Below, one piece after another: positions 11,481-25,100 of a stretch of DNA of 64,000 bases. The stretch spans positions 124,001 through 188,000 of the forward strand of contig VWYX01000911.1 of NCBI GenBank assembly GCA_013396525.1. Direction: 5' to 3'. Position 1 is the first letter of the stretch. Every line of letters starts with the position of its first letter. The position numbers and the translations under genes are program-made. The DNA comes from Chaetorhynchus papuensis. Taxonomy: Eukaryota; Chordata; Aves; Passeriformes; Rhipiduridae. The notes under the pieces are model-generated. The model had not been told where the DNA came from, did no database searches, and was given only the letters and a program-made list of their open reading frames with translations.

Positions 11481-13107
11481 GTGAGCGGGAGCGGCGCGGA
11501 GTAATGGGGGCGTAGGTTATCCGGAGAAAAGCAAAAGCCTTTGCGCAAGCGATGGGCGCTCTGCAGGCATCGCCTGGGAACCACTGCTTTCTCACCCAGA
11601 TACTAAAATGCAACTTTTTGACTGTCGAGAAAGCAAAGCCTTTTTTATTTCCTGCCCACCCCCCAAAAGCTAGAGTGGAAATTGTGGTTTATTTTGCTGC
11701 AGAGCAGGATGGTGTTTGGAAAAACTGGTGCAGTGCTTTAAATTATTTACTGAAATGAAGTTTTGGGTGCTGTGTTAGAAAGATTTAAAACTGTCAGTAG
11801 TCAAATGCACGTAAATATCTCAAAGGCTGTTGCCAGGAGGTTCATGTCAGACTCTGTGGTGGTGCCCATCAACTTGACAAGGAGCAAAGGCCATAAACTA
11901 AAATACGAGTTTCATGTTAACATGAGGAAGAACTTTAGATTGAGGGTAGCAGAGCACTGGAACGGGGTGCCCAGAGAGGTCGTGGAGTCTCCCTCTCTGG
12001 AGACATTCCAACCCCACCTGGACGTGTTCCTGTGTTATCTGCTCCAGATGACCCTGCCTTGGCAGGGAGGTCGGGCTACATGATCTTCAGAGGTCCCTTC
12101 CAACACAATTCTGTGATTCAGCGATAAGCTGCTCTTCCTCCTTGCTCCTTGGAACTGTTTACCAAATTGGGATTTATAAATATGTATAAGTAATATATTT
12201 AAAAGCAATATATAAAACTTTTAGGAAGAATCTAGTACCTGAGTAATGGGAATGTGATTGTAAATAGGTCCTTTCTGACTTCTGAACTGTCTGAAGTACT
12301 ATATTAGTTCCCACTGGAAAGTGCCTTCACTGCTGAGGCAGCTGGGAAACTTAACATGGCATTTTGCCGTAAGTGGTATGGTTAGCAGAGAGTTGTTGAG
12401 CCAGGACATGGGGAATACCAGCTGCACTAAATCCCTAGGCTTAACACGAAGTATAATAAACAACTTATGGTACTTCTTTTGAGAAAAATACAAAACCTAC
12501 TTCTCAATTCTGCTTTGGATGGAGGAGGAGGAAGTTGGCAGGTTGTCACTTTCTTGCATGGGTATGAAATGAACTAAAGAAGTTTGTAATTCAGTGCTGT
12601 TCGTTGTCCTTAATTCATTGAAACATTTTAATTTTAGTTTGGTTTGTGATAATAGAATGCAAGATGTAGGATAGATTTATTGTCACTTTTAAACTATGGC
12701 AAAGTTGTAGGATGGAACATAAAGCTTATTTTTTTCTGTGGGATTTTCTTTTTAGTTTCTTACATTATGTCATGTTCAACTATTTCAGATACTTCGTTTG
12801 AACCTTCTGTTGCACTGGCAAGTCTTGTGCAGCACATACCATTGCAGATGATTACAGTACTTATCAGGAGCCTTACTACAGATCCTAATGTGAAAGATGC
12901 AAGTATGACTCAAGCTCTGTGCAGGTAATGTATTTCATTGTGAAGGGAAAAAAGAGTCCCTTTCTTAATCTTCCCTTTCTTGGAGTTATTTGTTACTTAG
13001 GTTCCATTAAAAAAACAACCAAACAAAAACATAAAAAAGAGGAACTTTTAGGATGGTATTCCAAGTTATGCTTTTTGGCATGTTAAGTTTATAAGGAGAT
13101 TATATAT

Positions 13108-13138
<31 letters not shown>

Positions 13139-16100
13139 TATATTTATATATAAATATATGATACTGTGGATGTTACTGGCATGGTTTCCTTTTAAGGTTG
13201 CTGCCTTCATTGCTATTGTGGCTTCATTCTCCAGCCCTACTGGGGTGGATTAAGAGGATTGAATAGAAACTAAGAGGAAACACCTGTGTTCCTCCTAGAT
13301 GGCCTCTTGAGTGAGATCTCCTGCCTTCTGGAAGATGACATAATTAGGAAACTTCATGGGGTTTACAATCAGGCTGAGAAACAAGGCCTTGTTTTCAGGA
13401 GATGAACCTTCGTGCTTTTCCAAGAAGCAGGGTAGAATTCACACATTATTGTTTTAACCATCATCTCCTGCTCTGAAGAGAGGAGACAGTTCAAAATGAG
13501 TTTTACTGCTTAGTTTTGAGGTTTTTTTCTGCTTAGATATCTTTGCGAATTTTTGGTAGGGTTCACAGAGAACAGCCTCTATTACCCTTTTCACTCAAAC
13601 CCTCTTAGGTTTTTTGGATGTTCTTTGAATGATAGAGGAATAGGAATGATGTAAAAGCAGTTGCATATTATGTTTGTCACTAATCTAACCTTGAGTAACC
13701 GTGGTGGAGATGAGTAGCAGTATTAACAGACTGGGATTAAGGTTGCAATCCTGGTTAGTATCTTCAGATATGTGAATAATAGTGATATAGAAAGATGACA
13801 GTGATAGAAGGATGAAGACCATTGAAGAAGTTGTTACTGAGCACTGAAGGGTAGAAAAATGGGTAATGCAGTTAAACAGGGGACTCTTAGAAATTTGTAT
13901 TGTTTAAACAGTAACTTTTAAGAAAGCTTAAACTAAGAGTTTAATGTCTGCAATATTATTACTTTTAAGTACATCCATTTGAGTGTAGTGTAATACTTAG
14001 GCATTCATGTAGTGCAGCACTTGAATATCTTGGTGAAATACTGAGGGCTTTCTCACACTGAAAACATTTCTTGTGTATACAGTAAGTTGAGAAGCTGCAT
14101 TTCAGTCAAAAACATAATGAAGAGAACCACCATTAGTAATCCAATTTGGAGTAAGACATATTGTGTAAAAGAATCTCCTTCACTGAACAGATTTCAGCAA
14201 AGCTGTGTGCCCAGTCTAAAAGTCAGAGCTGGGAAATTCAGGATTTGGGCATGCTGATAATTTGCCAGTAATGTGCTGATGATTAATTTTCAAGTTAGTG
14301 TAATTTTAATATTTATGTTGCATTGCTGCATCAACACGGTGTGATCATATAACTGTAACTTGAGAATGGCTTCGCTGTGTGCCTCTGCTTAGGGAATTAA
14401 TGCAGTGCTGAGCTTTGGTTACAATGGGAGCTGTTATTATCAAATAAGTGCTCTTTTTTTAGTACCGGCCATGTAGTGGGTGAGTTTTTCTCTTGTTTTG
14501 GAAGGGGAAGGGCAATCTTACTTGCTTTTTTCATTTTTTGAGGTAATACTCAATCTTAAGAGCCTCTAGTTTTGTTCCTTGGAACCTTGTTGGTTCTGTT
14601 TCTGGGTACTCTCATGTCAACACTGCATCCAGCTTCTTTCTCTACCTCTGGCAGCCCTTTGCAGTTATTACTCTCTTCTGGCTTAGTGGAGCAATTGTAA
14701 AGAGGTTAATGCAGCTGGAATGTCTGGAGCACCAAATGACAATGCAGTCATCAGGCTTGCAGCATTCCCAGGAGATGCAGAGCTCCAGGCACAGCAAGGT
14801 CTGATGAGAGTCAGCAGAGCTTTGGTGACTGTAAATTAGAGACCTTGTTGCTCACTTCCTAAGTATTACTTCCATGGCACTGCAGAGGCTGTCTAAAGTT
14901 GAATACAGAGTAGTAAATAAATAATTTATATTTAACAGACTCATAAATTGAGTTTGTTCAGAAGGGGCGGTATATTAGACACAGGATCATGTTAAAAAGG
15001 GTACTTGGACTTTGGCTTGAGCTGGTTTTGATTGCCTCAGCTGTCTCATGAAACCTTACCTGAATCATCAGTGAGGAAAAGCAGAAAGTTGTTGAATCTC
15101 TTTGAGGATGTATGGCTACTTTAAGAGTCTACTTCAGAATTCTGGGGAGAAATGGACTGGCTGTACTCAGGATCCTGACAAGTATAATGCTTCTTTGCAC
15201 TTCAATCCAAGTATCTTTGTTAAGAGAAACTGAAAATTTTCTTAAGAAAAACTCCAGGTACAACTAGGTGCTCTGTCCTACTGGAAAAAGTGTAAAATAG
15301 TGTAAAATACTTGTAATTTGTTGGGGGTCCCAGATGGTCTGAGGATCTTCTGTTGCTGTTTAGAGGGTTTTTTCCTAATCTGAGAGGTTCAAACTTGAGC
15401 TTCCAGATGCTTTGATATGGTGAAGAAGATATTTTGTGAAAAAAGTTACTATCTGAGACTGCACAAGTAACTTATTTTTCTGTTCAAAGATACCAAAAAT
15501 ACTGTCCTTACTAGGCACATATATGGGTAAAAGACATGCTCATTTTAGGATGATATGGGGCAGAAGCTCCTCTTGAGACTTTTAAGGTTCTCTTAATCTG
15601 GTCAAACCCAAAAAAGCATCCTCTGTTTATGTTCATGATCCTCATGGCTCATACTAGCATCTGCCTTTGTATTAAAAATGCAGTCATTGATTGCAACAGA
15701 GCAGAAGCCAAGTACATGCAACCAAAATACCTCATCTTCACCTACCAGATCTAAGATCTGATCCTTTTTGGGACAGTCTCAAGCAGGTCTGCAAGTTCAC
15801 TTCTGTCTCTTCTTCTGGCTTTTGTTTGTGCTCTCAAAGGCATTAACTCTCAAGATTAACAGTCAGACGTTTTAGAACAGTGGTTCTGATGTAGGACTCT
15901 ACACAATATTTGTCTAAACAGTTAAGAAAACGAAATCTATTTTCATTGGGCTTAAATTAGCTGTGCACGTGTTTCTGCCACTGCTGAAAAATATCAAGCC
16001 TACAAATCAGGGAGGGGAACATTTGAAGATGATTGGACTATGAATTGTGGAGTCTTATTTTAGGTCGAGGTTATTGCAAACAAAACCAGTTTGGGCCTGT

Positions 16101-19100
16101 GTTTTTGATTCTCTGTTTTAGAAGGTATATGGAAAAGTTGCTCAGGTTAAATGTGTTTGCATTTAACATCTTGAGGAAATGAGAACTTTGTGCAAATTCA
16201 GAGCAATTATTACAATGTTGCCTTGTTTTTTCCCCAATATTTTTTTTTTTTTGTAGTAACGTGGAAGTAACTTGGTAAGATTCCCTAACCCTAATTTTTT
16301 TTTTTGCCCTTTTTGTTTGGGTAAGATTTGTGCTTTTTTGCTAAAAAGGCGGTTTAAAGATCCCTTTTTTTAGAGAAACTGTTGAATTTTGTATGTGCAG
16401 ATACTACATAGTTCTAAGATGTATATATATTATAACTTGTCTCAATATCTGTCCACCCTTGTGGTAGAAAGTTTTTCCTTCAACTTAATTAGTGCTGCTT
16501 CATCTTGTTTGAAGAAGGGGGTCTTGTTGTCAATTAAAGAAAATTCAAAATATTGCCAAGTAAAATCTCAGAAGAACAAAGCCTAAACTTCATGTTTTAG
16601 CTGGCACTCCCTTACAATGTTGTCTGTCTCTTAGAATTGCTTCAGCTAATCTGCTTGTCTGCCTTAAGGATTAGTATAAATTGACTATTAATTTAGAAGG
16701 ATAGATTACCTCTGTTTTCTGTTCCTGATATTTCAGTGTATTTTCTAGGCATAGGTGGTCCCTTGGCTTTTTCTTAGCTCAAGCAAAATTCTTCCTTTTG
16801 AGATGCATGTAGACCCCAGACTGCTCAGTGTATTTAAAATTACTAGATTTTACCATTAAGAGTATTTGAGTTGGCTTCCAGGAGTGTAGTTATAAGTTGA
16901 AGAGGCTTCCTTAATATAGTCAGTTTTGGTCTGCTTTGGGGTAAAAGGTATAAGAAGGGAGGTTACCAGGCACAGGCACCTTTTCAGTAGTAAGTTTTTG
17001 CCAGATATTAGCTTAATGTCTATAAAATCACTGTGCATTTTCTAGACTAACAAGAAACAGTACCAAAGATTGACTTTTATATGGTTATGTGTATTTGGGG
17101 ATGCACATTTACTTCAAATGTATTAAATAAATCGTTATTCATTTCAGACTTAAATGACTTGAGATATAATCAAAATAAATTTACCACTTGCATAACATTC
17201 CTGCATTACTTACTCTGAGTCTTACTGTATAAGCACGTAACAAGGTAATATAGAGTATCTTTTTTGTTGAGATTAAAGTTAGTGGCTTATTGGTTTTTTT
17301 ATATTTTTTGTTCTCCAATTGCCTTGCAGAATGATTGACTGGCTATCCTGGCCTCTGGCTCAGCACGTGGAAACGTGGGTGATTGCACTGCTGAAAGGAT
17401 TGGCCGCAGTCCAGAAATTTACCATCCTCATTGATGTCACTCTGCTTAAGATCGAATTGGTATGTTGGAAAAGAGCATTCAAAACTGAGGGAGAGGGAAA
17501 GGAATTGCTAACACCTATGCAGTTGTGTAGCATCTTTTTTATTGCAGCATATAGTATCTTCTTATTCTGCAGCTATGGATGTAAAGGCATCTGTGGCTGT
17601 CGCTTGCATGTAATGATTTTGTCTGTTGCAAATTGGTTGTGTGTTTGAAGATTTGTTTCTGTGTTTACTGAAATTTTACTTTGCAGATTTGCTGAAATAA
17701 ATGTGGGTTTTTTTAGGTCTTTAATCGACTTTGGTTTCCTCTAGTGAGGCCTGGTGCCCTTGCTGTCCTTTCCCACATGTTACTTAGCTTCCAGCATTCT
17801 CCAGAAGCTTTTCATTTGGTGAGTTCCTAAATAACTGGTTTTCAGTGCTTTAAAATGTCATTCACTATGTGGTTTCTGAAATGAGTGTAAAGAGCAACAG
17901 AATTGATGCTGAAATGAGTGTAAAGAGCAACAGAATTGATGCGCTTGGATTTTGTCTGTTAGAATGTCCTAGAATCAGATTCCCGTGGTCACAGGAAGGC
18001 TTTTTAGCTTCCAGATTCAACCACTTCATATGTAACTGAAGCAAGCATTGTCCTTCCTTGTGTGTACCTATTTGTGGCAGTAGTATCTGGGCACCACGTT
18101 TTCACTGCATGCTTCTGGAAATCCATTTTATGTGTGTGTAACTGCCTGATAAAGTTGGGCTGCAAGTAGGTTTTTGAGGCCAGCTGTTTGGGGAAAACAG
18201 ATAACCAGTTATCTGCTCTGTGTAACCTAGTTGCCCTGAATAGGCTCGTGAGAACCAAGAAGTACTTCCCTTCCAGAAAGCTGTGCTGTCTGTGTCAATG
18301 TTCATGGACAAATTAAAGGACACCATTTTTAATGGCCCATCTTCAAAATGCATTTCATTAGTTAAGGCCACAGATAGGAGGGTGTGACAGTGGATGTTTG
18401 TATTAATGCAGAAAGGCGTTCAACTTAAAGTTTAGGAGAAATATATCTGAGATTTAATAGAAACAACCTGTCACGTTGTTTCTAAGCTGTCCCCAAGGGT
18501 CTGAAGGGATATCAAACCCTTTGTTTAATGTCAGAGTAATTGCCTTATGCCTGTTACATTGCTTTTTAATGAGAAATGTCTGAAGTTTCTTCACTGCCCT
18601 AATCTTAGCTTAGGATAGAAATTTGTGTCAATTGAAAGAGCCAAGTAGCTTGAATATGCTCAAAACATTAATATTTCATATATTTACTGTCTTGCTTTTC
18701 TTCTTTTTTCCTGAGAGAGACAAAACATTAGAAAAATGTAAAATATGAGGTAGCTTATTCTAGAAAGAGGAATTTGATTTAACAAAGAAAATTTCTATTG
18801 GAGGCTGCATGCTGTACTGTATAAATACCTTCCTTCAAGATTTCATGACCATTTTTGCTACATTTTAAGCAATTTTCTTCACTGTCATTTTTTGTGCTAC
18901 TACTATCATTTAATAATCTGTAATATTTTCCTTCACTTAAAGTGCTTGTTTACTTCTTTATAGCAAATGGTAGATTGTGAAAGGGTCAAGTGCTTATTTG
19001 ATAAATAGAAATGAATTTACTTGGTAATGCATCTGAAATTACATTCCCCCTCCTTACACTTGAGCATCATTAGCATAAATTAGTTTGATATTTTTATAGC

Positions 19101-22100
19101 AGAAGCAGTCTTGCACTTATGATGTAGAACTTATGATGATCAAAAATCTACTGAAGTATAAAAGTTTATTGCAACCTCAGGCCAGAAGTGGTAATTCTGT
19201 GTTTATTCAAAGTGTAACTTTCAGTATTATCCAGCCTGCAGAATCTGACTCTCTTTGAAAGAACTGAGAACTTGTACTTTTTCTGTTCTTCCCATGTACT
19301 TTGTCTGTGCAGAATTATCATATCTCAGATCTGCTTGATACAAATCTCCTTCCTGGAGCCCAGTGGTCACTTTCTCATTGCTGTGTACCCACATTTATAA
19401 AGGGAAAGACGGAATTTTTTCTTTGCAATAGCTTTCACTACTGACTTGTGGTACATCATCTTTGTGTTTTTCTTTTTAGACAGTGGATATCTTGCTTACC
19501 TAAAGAGCAGGGTTTATTTATCAGACATGTAAAAATATTTTTTATACCCAGAGAATAACCAATATTTGAAAAAGTGGCAAATCGGTATTTTGCACCCGGC
19601 CCCTTTTACTCTGGTGTTATGAACTATATCAGTTCTTGTAACTGGTATACTTTCCTCAAATTCCTGTATTCTTATAATTTCTATTCTGTATTTCATGTCT
19701 TTAGCTTACAAATTGTTTGATAGTAATTAATGATGAGAAATTATTCTATCAACTTCTTTCACAGTTAATCAATTTTGGTGACTTGTTAACTGGCAAAGGT
19801 GCCTGAAATACTTTGGTTCACAGCGAGAAGTCCCTATTCTTTGGGCATTGCTTTGAAGTAAATTTCTACTTGATGTCTTAAGACTTACGTCTCATGCATT
19901 TAAAAATAGAGAACTGTGCTGAAGAAGAGGAAGGAGATGAAGTAAATATTTCTGATTCTAATCTGACCCAATTTAAATTAGTCCTGAATCTGGACTAAGC
20001 CTCGAATAGATTACCATAGCTGTGGTAAGCTTTCAGCTCCTAGTACATGACATGGTCGTAGTTTATGGAGCTGAGCTCCCTCACTAGGTGGAGCTATGGG
20101 CCAGTTTCCTTCTTGTAGGAATAGCAGGAATGTATTCATTGGCTTGGGATTCCAAATATTAGATTCTGTTGAAGGAAGATTGAGAGGTTTGTTTTAAAAA
20201 CCATATCTGTGAAATTGGAATAGGATACTAAACTGGTAGTGGTGGCACAAAAGCAAAATGTTTGCAGGTAATGTCCTTAATAAGATGAGTACTTTTGGAC
20301 ACTTGACTATTTGAAATCTTAGCATGCACCTTCTAAGTTCATAAAGTTCCAAAACTTGCTATGTGAGCTAAAGAGAGCACTGAATAACTAATTTTGCTGC
20401 TTGAAAATTGTCATGTGTTAAGAATAATGTGTGTTTTTCAAGTCATTGTTTTTCAACCACTTCTTATTAAATAACAAAAGATCCCCTGTCATTTGGCATG
20501 CATAAACCAATGAAGTTCAATGAAGTATTTTGTGGAAGAAAAAACAATGAGAAAATGCAGTTAACACCTTTTTGTTTGTTTCTTTGTTTTCCTGTTCAGA
20601 TTGTCCCACACGTGGTCAGTTTGGTTCACTCCTTCAAAAGAGATGGCTTGCCTTCCAGTACAGCCTTTTTGATGCAGTTGACTGAGTTGATACACTGTAT
20701 GATGTATCATTATTCTGGGTTTCCAGAGCTCTATGAACCCATTCTGGAAGCTATTAAGGTACATTAGGAATGTTAAGAGGGTGGAATGTTTTTTTGTTTT
20801 CCCAGATGTGAGGCTGTAGTTCCACAGATCTAAATTTTGTAGAGCTTCCACATGTAGAAAAGAGCTAACCACACAGCCTTATGTTAATCCTCTGTTTGAA
20901 ATATAGAATAAATATAAAGCTTTGAAGGAGGAGGTTGTGGGGAGGGGAGGGAACAAGGGCAGGGGGGCTGTTATATCTCCTAGGCTATCAGGGACAGCAG
21001 CAAGACCTTGAAGGAGAATTGGGAAGCAGGGGAAGATACAATACTGCTGAATGGCAGGACCTATTATAGAAACAAATACAGAAACCTATTAAGCGTGTAA
21101 AATGTTTCTCTTGTAGGATATGCCTAAACCCACTGAAGAGAAGATTAAGTTGATTCTCAGTCAGAGTGCTTGGACTTCTCAATCCAGTTCTTTGCCATCT
21201 TGTTTATCTAGACTTTCTGGAAAATCTGAAACTGGGAAGACAGGCCTAATAAATCTAGGAAATACTTGCTACATGAACAGTGTTATTCAGGCACTTTTTA
21301 TGGCTACAGAGTAAGTACTTCTTAACAGCTCTTTTCATTGCAAATAATTCTTGCAGTTACTGCATTCTTGATTGTCACAGAATAGTAACATGTCCTGAGG
21401 TCTCTCAGCTTGCTGTGTCTGAGTGGGGTTTTATGCACTCAGTTACTAATTGCTTTGTTCAAGTCCAGCTCTGGAAACTGCAGTTTTAGCCACTAAAAAT
21501 TCCGATCCTTCTGCCCAGTGTCAGAAGACAAGTCCTTTTTTCCTCACTATCCTTGCTCACTGTGGTATTGTAAAAGTTTTTGGTGATGTTTTGTTATAAT
21601 CTGGAAGATATTAAAAAAATGTCTCTGCAGCCCATTCCTACACATTTAAATGTTTAAAGACATAGGTATTTTGCAGTGTTAGTTCTTACTGTACTGTAAT
21701 TTTATATCTACACTAGAGCAGAGTCCCAGGATTAAAGGGAAGTGTTATATGTTTTGCTTTCTTTCAATTTGAAGTAATTATCTGAGCTGGAATGATAACT
21801 GCATTGTTAGAAGTCTAGCAAGAAAACTGATGTCTCTCTCATTTCAGTTTCAGAAGACATGTTTTATCTCTGAATCTAAATGGCTGTAATTCCCTAATGA
21901 GAAAATTGCAGCATCTTTTTGCATTTTTGGCCCATACCCAGGTATGTCAGTTTTCCATCTGCTTTTCTTTAAGCCTAGATCTATATACCAAAATTGAGAA
22001 ACAAACATGATGCCATGGGAGTCGTCTTGAGTATATCAAGTATAAATATTATAGTTTTGTATGGGAATGAGTCTGCCTTCAGATGCTCAGATGGTGTGGA

Positions 22101-25100
22101 CAGACTTATGAAATACACGTTTCTCTAAGTGGAAGATATTGGCATTTTGTTGTTTTTATAAATAGGCAGTGATAGGTTTTCTTTGAGAAGCAAGAATGAG
22201 AAAATCTAAATAAGACCTGAGTTGATATACAAGCTGATTTTATGTATCTTTCCAGGGTAAACTGTGACCTTCTTCAGTGATTTTTACACTAAATTTTATT
22301 GTAGTTCAAATTCTAATTTAACATTGTTAGCTGTTCAAAACATTCTGCTAATGCTAGAAAGGCACAAGATGCTTCTGTTCCCTTTGAGTAATAGCAATAA
22401 ACTTGTGAAGGGGATGAGGCCAGATCATCTTCAAAATAAGTGGATACTTATGAAGTACTGGTGTTCTGAAGAAAGCAAACAGGTTTTTTAACTCACCAGC
22501 AAGAACAGTAGTTGCTATTATGCATAATATCTGGCTTCCGCTCACTAAACATTAATATTTGCCAGCAGGATAAACTATTTTTATCTTTGTACTAGAGGAG
22601 ATTGCTACAAAATTAATGGCTCTCCCTTCGTATGATTAAGTTGTTTAAATGTTTGTGTACCATGTTTTTCATTCAGCTTCTCTGGGATAATGTAGTCCAA
22701 AGTTCAGCTGTTAATATTAAAATAATAGAACCAATTTTTAAGTAGTTCCTATGTAACCTTGCCTCTCCTCCTCTCACTTGAACAGAGAGAGGCGTATGCT
22801 CCTAGAATTTTCTTTGAAGCTTCCAGACCACCATGGTTCACCCCTCGATCCCAGCAGGATTGCTCAGAATATCTCAGATTCCTGCTAGACAGGTATGGTT
22901 ATGGTGCCATTAATGGGAATTAATGTGGCCTTACCACATAGTGTTGAGCTCTTAGGAGCAGTTGTGTAACAGTTCCACTGCGTGAGTGGGGATCAGGAAT
23001 TCTTAACCTCATTCCTGTCTTTCTCTGGTTTTCTGTATGGTCTGTGAACTACTTTTCTTCATGCGTTTAATCTGTGGTAAAGTCTGGATGCCATTTTGAA
23101 TCCACATAATTGAAAACAGGCTATGGTGGTAACAATATGCCACTTTTACAAATCTAAACATGGGTGTTATGTTCGAGTCGTGGTCCTGTTGTTAAATTAA
23201 TGCGGTTCCTGAAAGCAGTTTGGTTGTGCTTCTGAAATTTCGTGTTGGTGGAGACAGCTGTATTTCGTACAGGGCACAAAAGTCACAAAGAGATGTACAT
23301 GTCTTTATAACCAGTTAATTAAGCAAGCAAATTAATTGTGGCAGAGATAAAGCAGTAATACCTAAATTTGTTAATAACCCTCTTTATTTTTGGCTTGCTG
23401 AGATGGGGCTTAAGCAATATTACTTTTAAGACACATTCCACTTCTGGAGAAGTTTATCTCAATAGTGAAATAGTGTTCATTTTTTTCCCCTTGTCTTGGG
23501 TTTCTTTTTTGGTTTGGATTTTCTTGCTGTATTTTCTTAACTTTCCTGGCTGCAGAATTCTGACATTTTCTTTGGAAATAGTCTGGCAGTAGATAAATAG
23601 TTACTTATTCTCTTACAAAACTCTGACATACAGGACCAGTCAACTTGAGAGCTGATTTATTAAGACAATGTAATGGTAAATAATAAAAATATTGTTAGGT
23701 TTTTTTAATACTTGCCAGTTCTTTCATTATATCCATCGTGTTCTGTTATATATAATGAGACCCACAATAAATGCATTTGTGCCTCTCGTACTCTGTTTAG
23801 GATAGCACAGACCTCTATGGTTCAGGTTGCTTGTATAAAACATAACTAACAGATTTTTTGGTGTAAGACACTTCTAGCAACTTAACCATCTATATTTTTT
23901 AGCTCAGCTGGAAAAAAAAATCTGAAATAGTGTGGCAATATTTGGAAAATAGCACAGTTACTTGGATTTATTTTTCTTTGTGTTCAGGTTGCATGAAGAA
24001 GAGAGAACTTTGAAAGCATTGTCTTCAGCCAAGAGTTCTGAAAGTATAATGAATGAAGAATCCCAGGCACAAGAAGCTGTCCATAAAACACAAGTATTTA
24101 GTGAAGCACCTTGTATGGGAAGTGAGGAAAGAACTCTGATAGAGAAGATGTTTGGAGGAAAATTGAAGACTAGCATATGCTGTTTGAACTGCAAAAGTAT
24201 GTCTCAAAAGGAAGAAGCTTTCACAGATCTCTCTTTGGCTTTCTGTCCTCCAGCTTCTTTAGAGACTGTTGACCCAAAATGTATGGAACATTCTGAAGTG
24301 AAAGATGACTACATGGTGCAAAGTAATACTTCAGCAACCAGTCCTGCTGCAGAAACACCTCTCAGTAATTTGGAAGTAAATCGTGGATGTGACACAATAA
24401 TGAATGAAGGAACCATAGAAGAGTTTTCTAGCGAGCCAAACTCGGAGAATACCACAATTTCTGAACTCAAAGTTCAAAATAATGGGGATATGTCTCAGAG
24501 TCTAGTAGGTAAAAATACCCTGTCAGTTACAGACTTACTCAATTATTTTCTGGCACCTGAGATCCTTAGTGGAGACAATAAGTATTATTGTGAAAAGTGT
24601 GCCTCTCTACAGAATGCTGAAAAAACTATGCAAATCATTGAGGAACCTGAATACCTCATTCTCACTCTTTTGAGATTTTCATATGATCCAAAGTGTCACA
24701 TAAGGCGCAAAATCTTGGACAATGTTTCTCTGCCACTTGTATTGGAACTGCCAGTGAAAAGAGCAACATCCCCTTTAGCTGTTGTTTCAGGAGGCTGGTC
24801 TGTTGGTGTGGAGATTTCTGATACTGGAGAAAACCTTGCTAAAAAACTGAAGCCCTCAGGTTCTGATGAAGTGACCTGCCCACAGTTGGTGCCCTATGTG
24901 TTAAGCTCTGTGGTGGTGCATTCTGGTGTATCCTCTGAAAGTGGACATTATTATTCATATGCTAGAAATGTTACTGGGTCAGAGCCTTCAGGGCTCTGCC
25001 ACCAGTCTACAGCTCTTTCTTTAGTTTCTCCTCAGGATAAGTTGTTTACGGAGGAGAGTCCTTGTACTGTTGTAGAAAATGAGCTGGACACTGAGATGCC

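Larger units (their letters stand above)
10160..11500 (+). promoter_or_regulatory. USP38: CpG island covering USP38 promoter, 5' leader and exon 1
   Basis: Composition changes abruptly from AT-rich to very GC- and CpG-rich at about 10160 and back at about 11510. The island holds GC boxes, a CCAAT element on the opposite strand, repeated GGGGCC runs (about 10600-10625) and the whole first coding exon. This is typical of a vertebrate housekeeping-gene promoter without a TATA box. The transcription start cannot be placed from sequence alone, but it probably lies between about 10450 and 10700. The GC-rich leader opens long frames on both strands that have no coding meaning. Confidence 0.85.

Noticed and set aside
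10165..11584. Several long open frames on both strands over the CpG island (up to about 380 codons)
   Set aside because: They overlap USP38 exon 1 in other frames. Their Arg/Pro/Gly/Ala-rich products result from GC-rich composition and have no family resemblance.
17460..17648. Continuation of exon 3 into the intron as coding sequence
   Set aside because: The frame is open, but homology stops exactly at the GTATGT donor and resumes at 17717.
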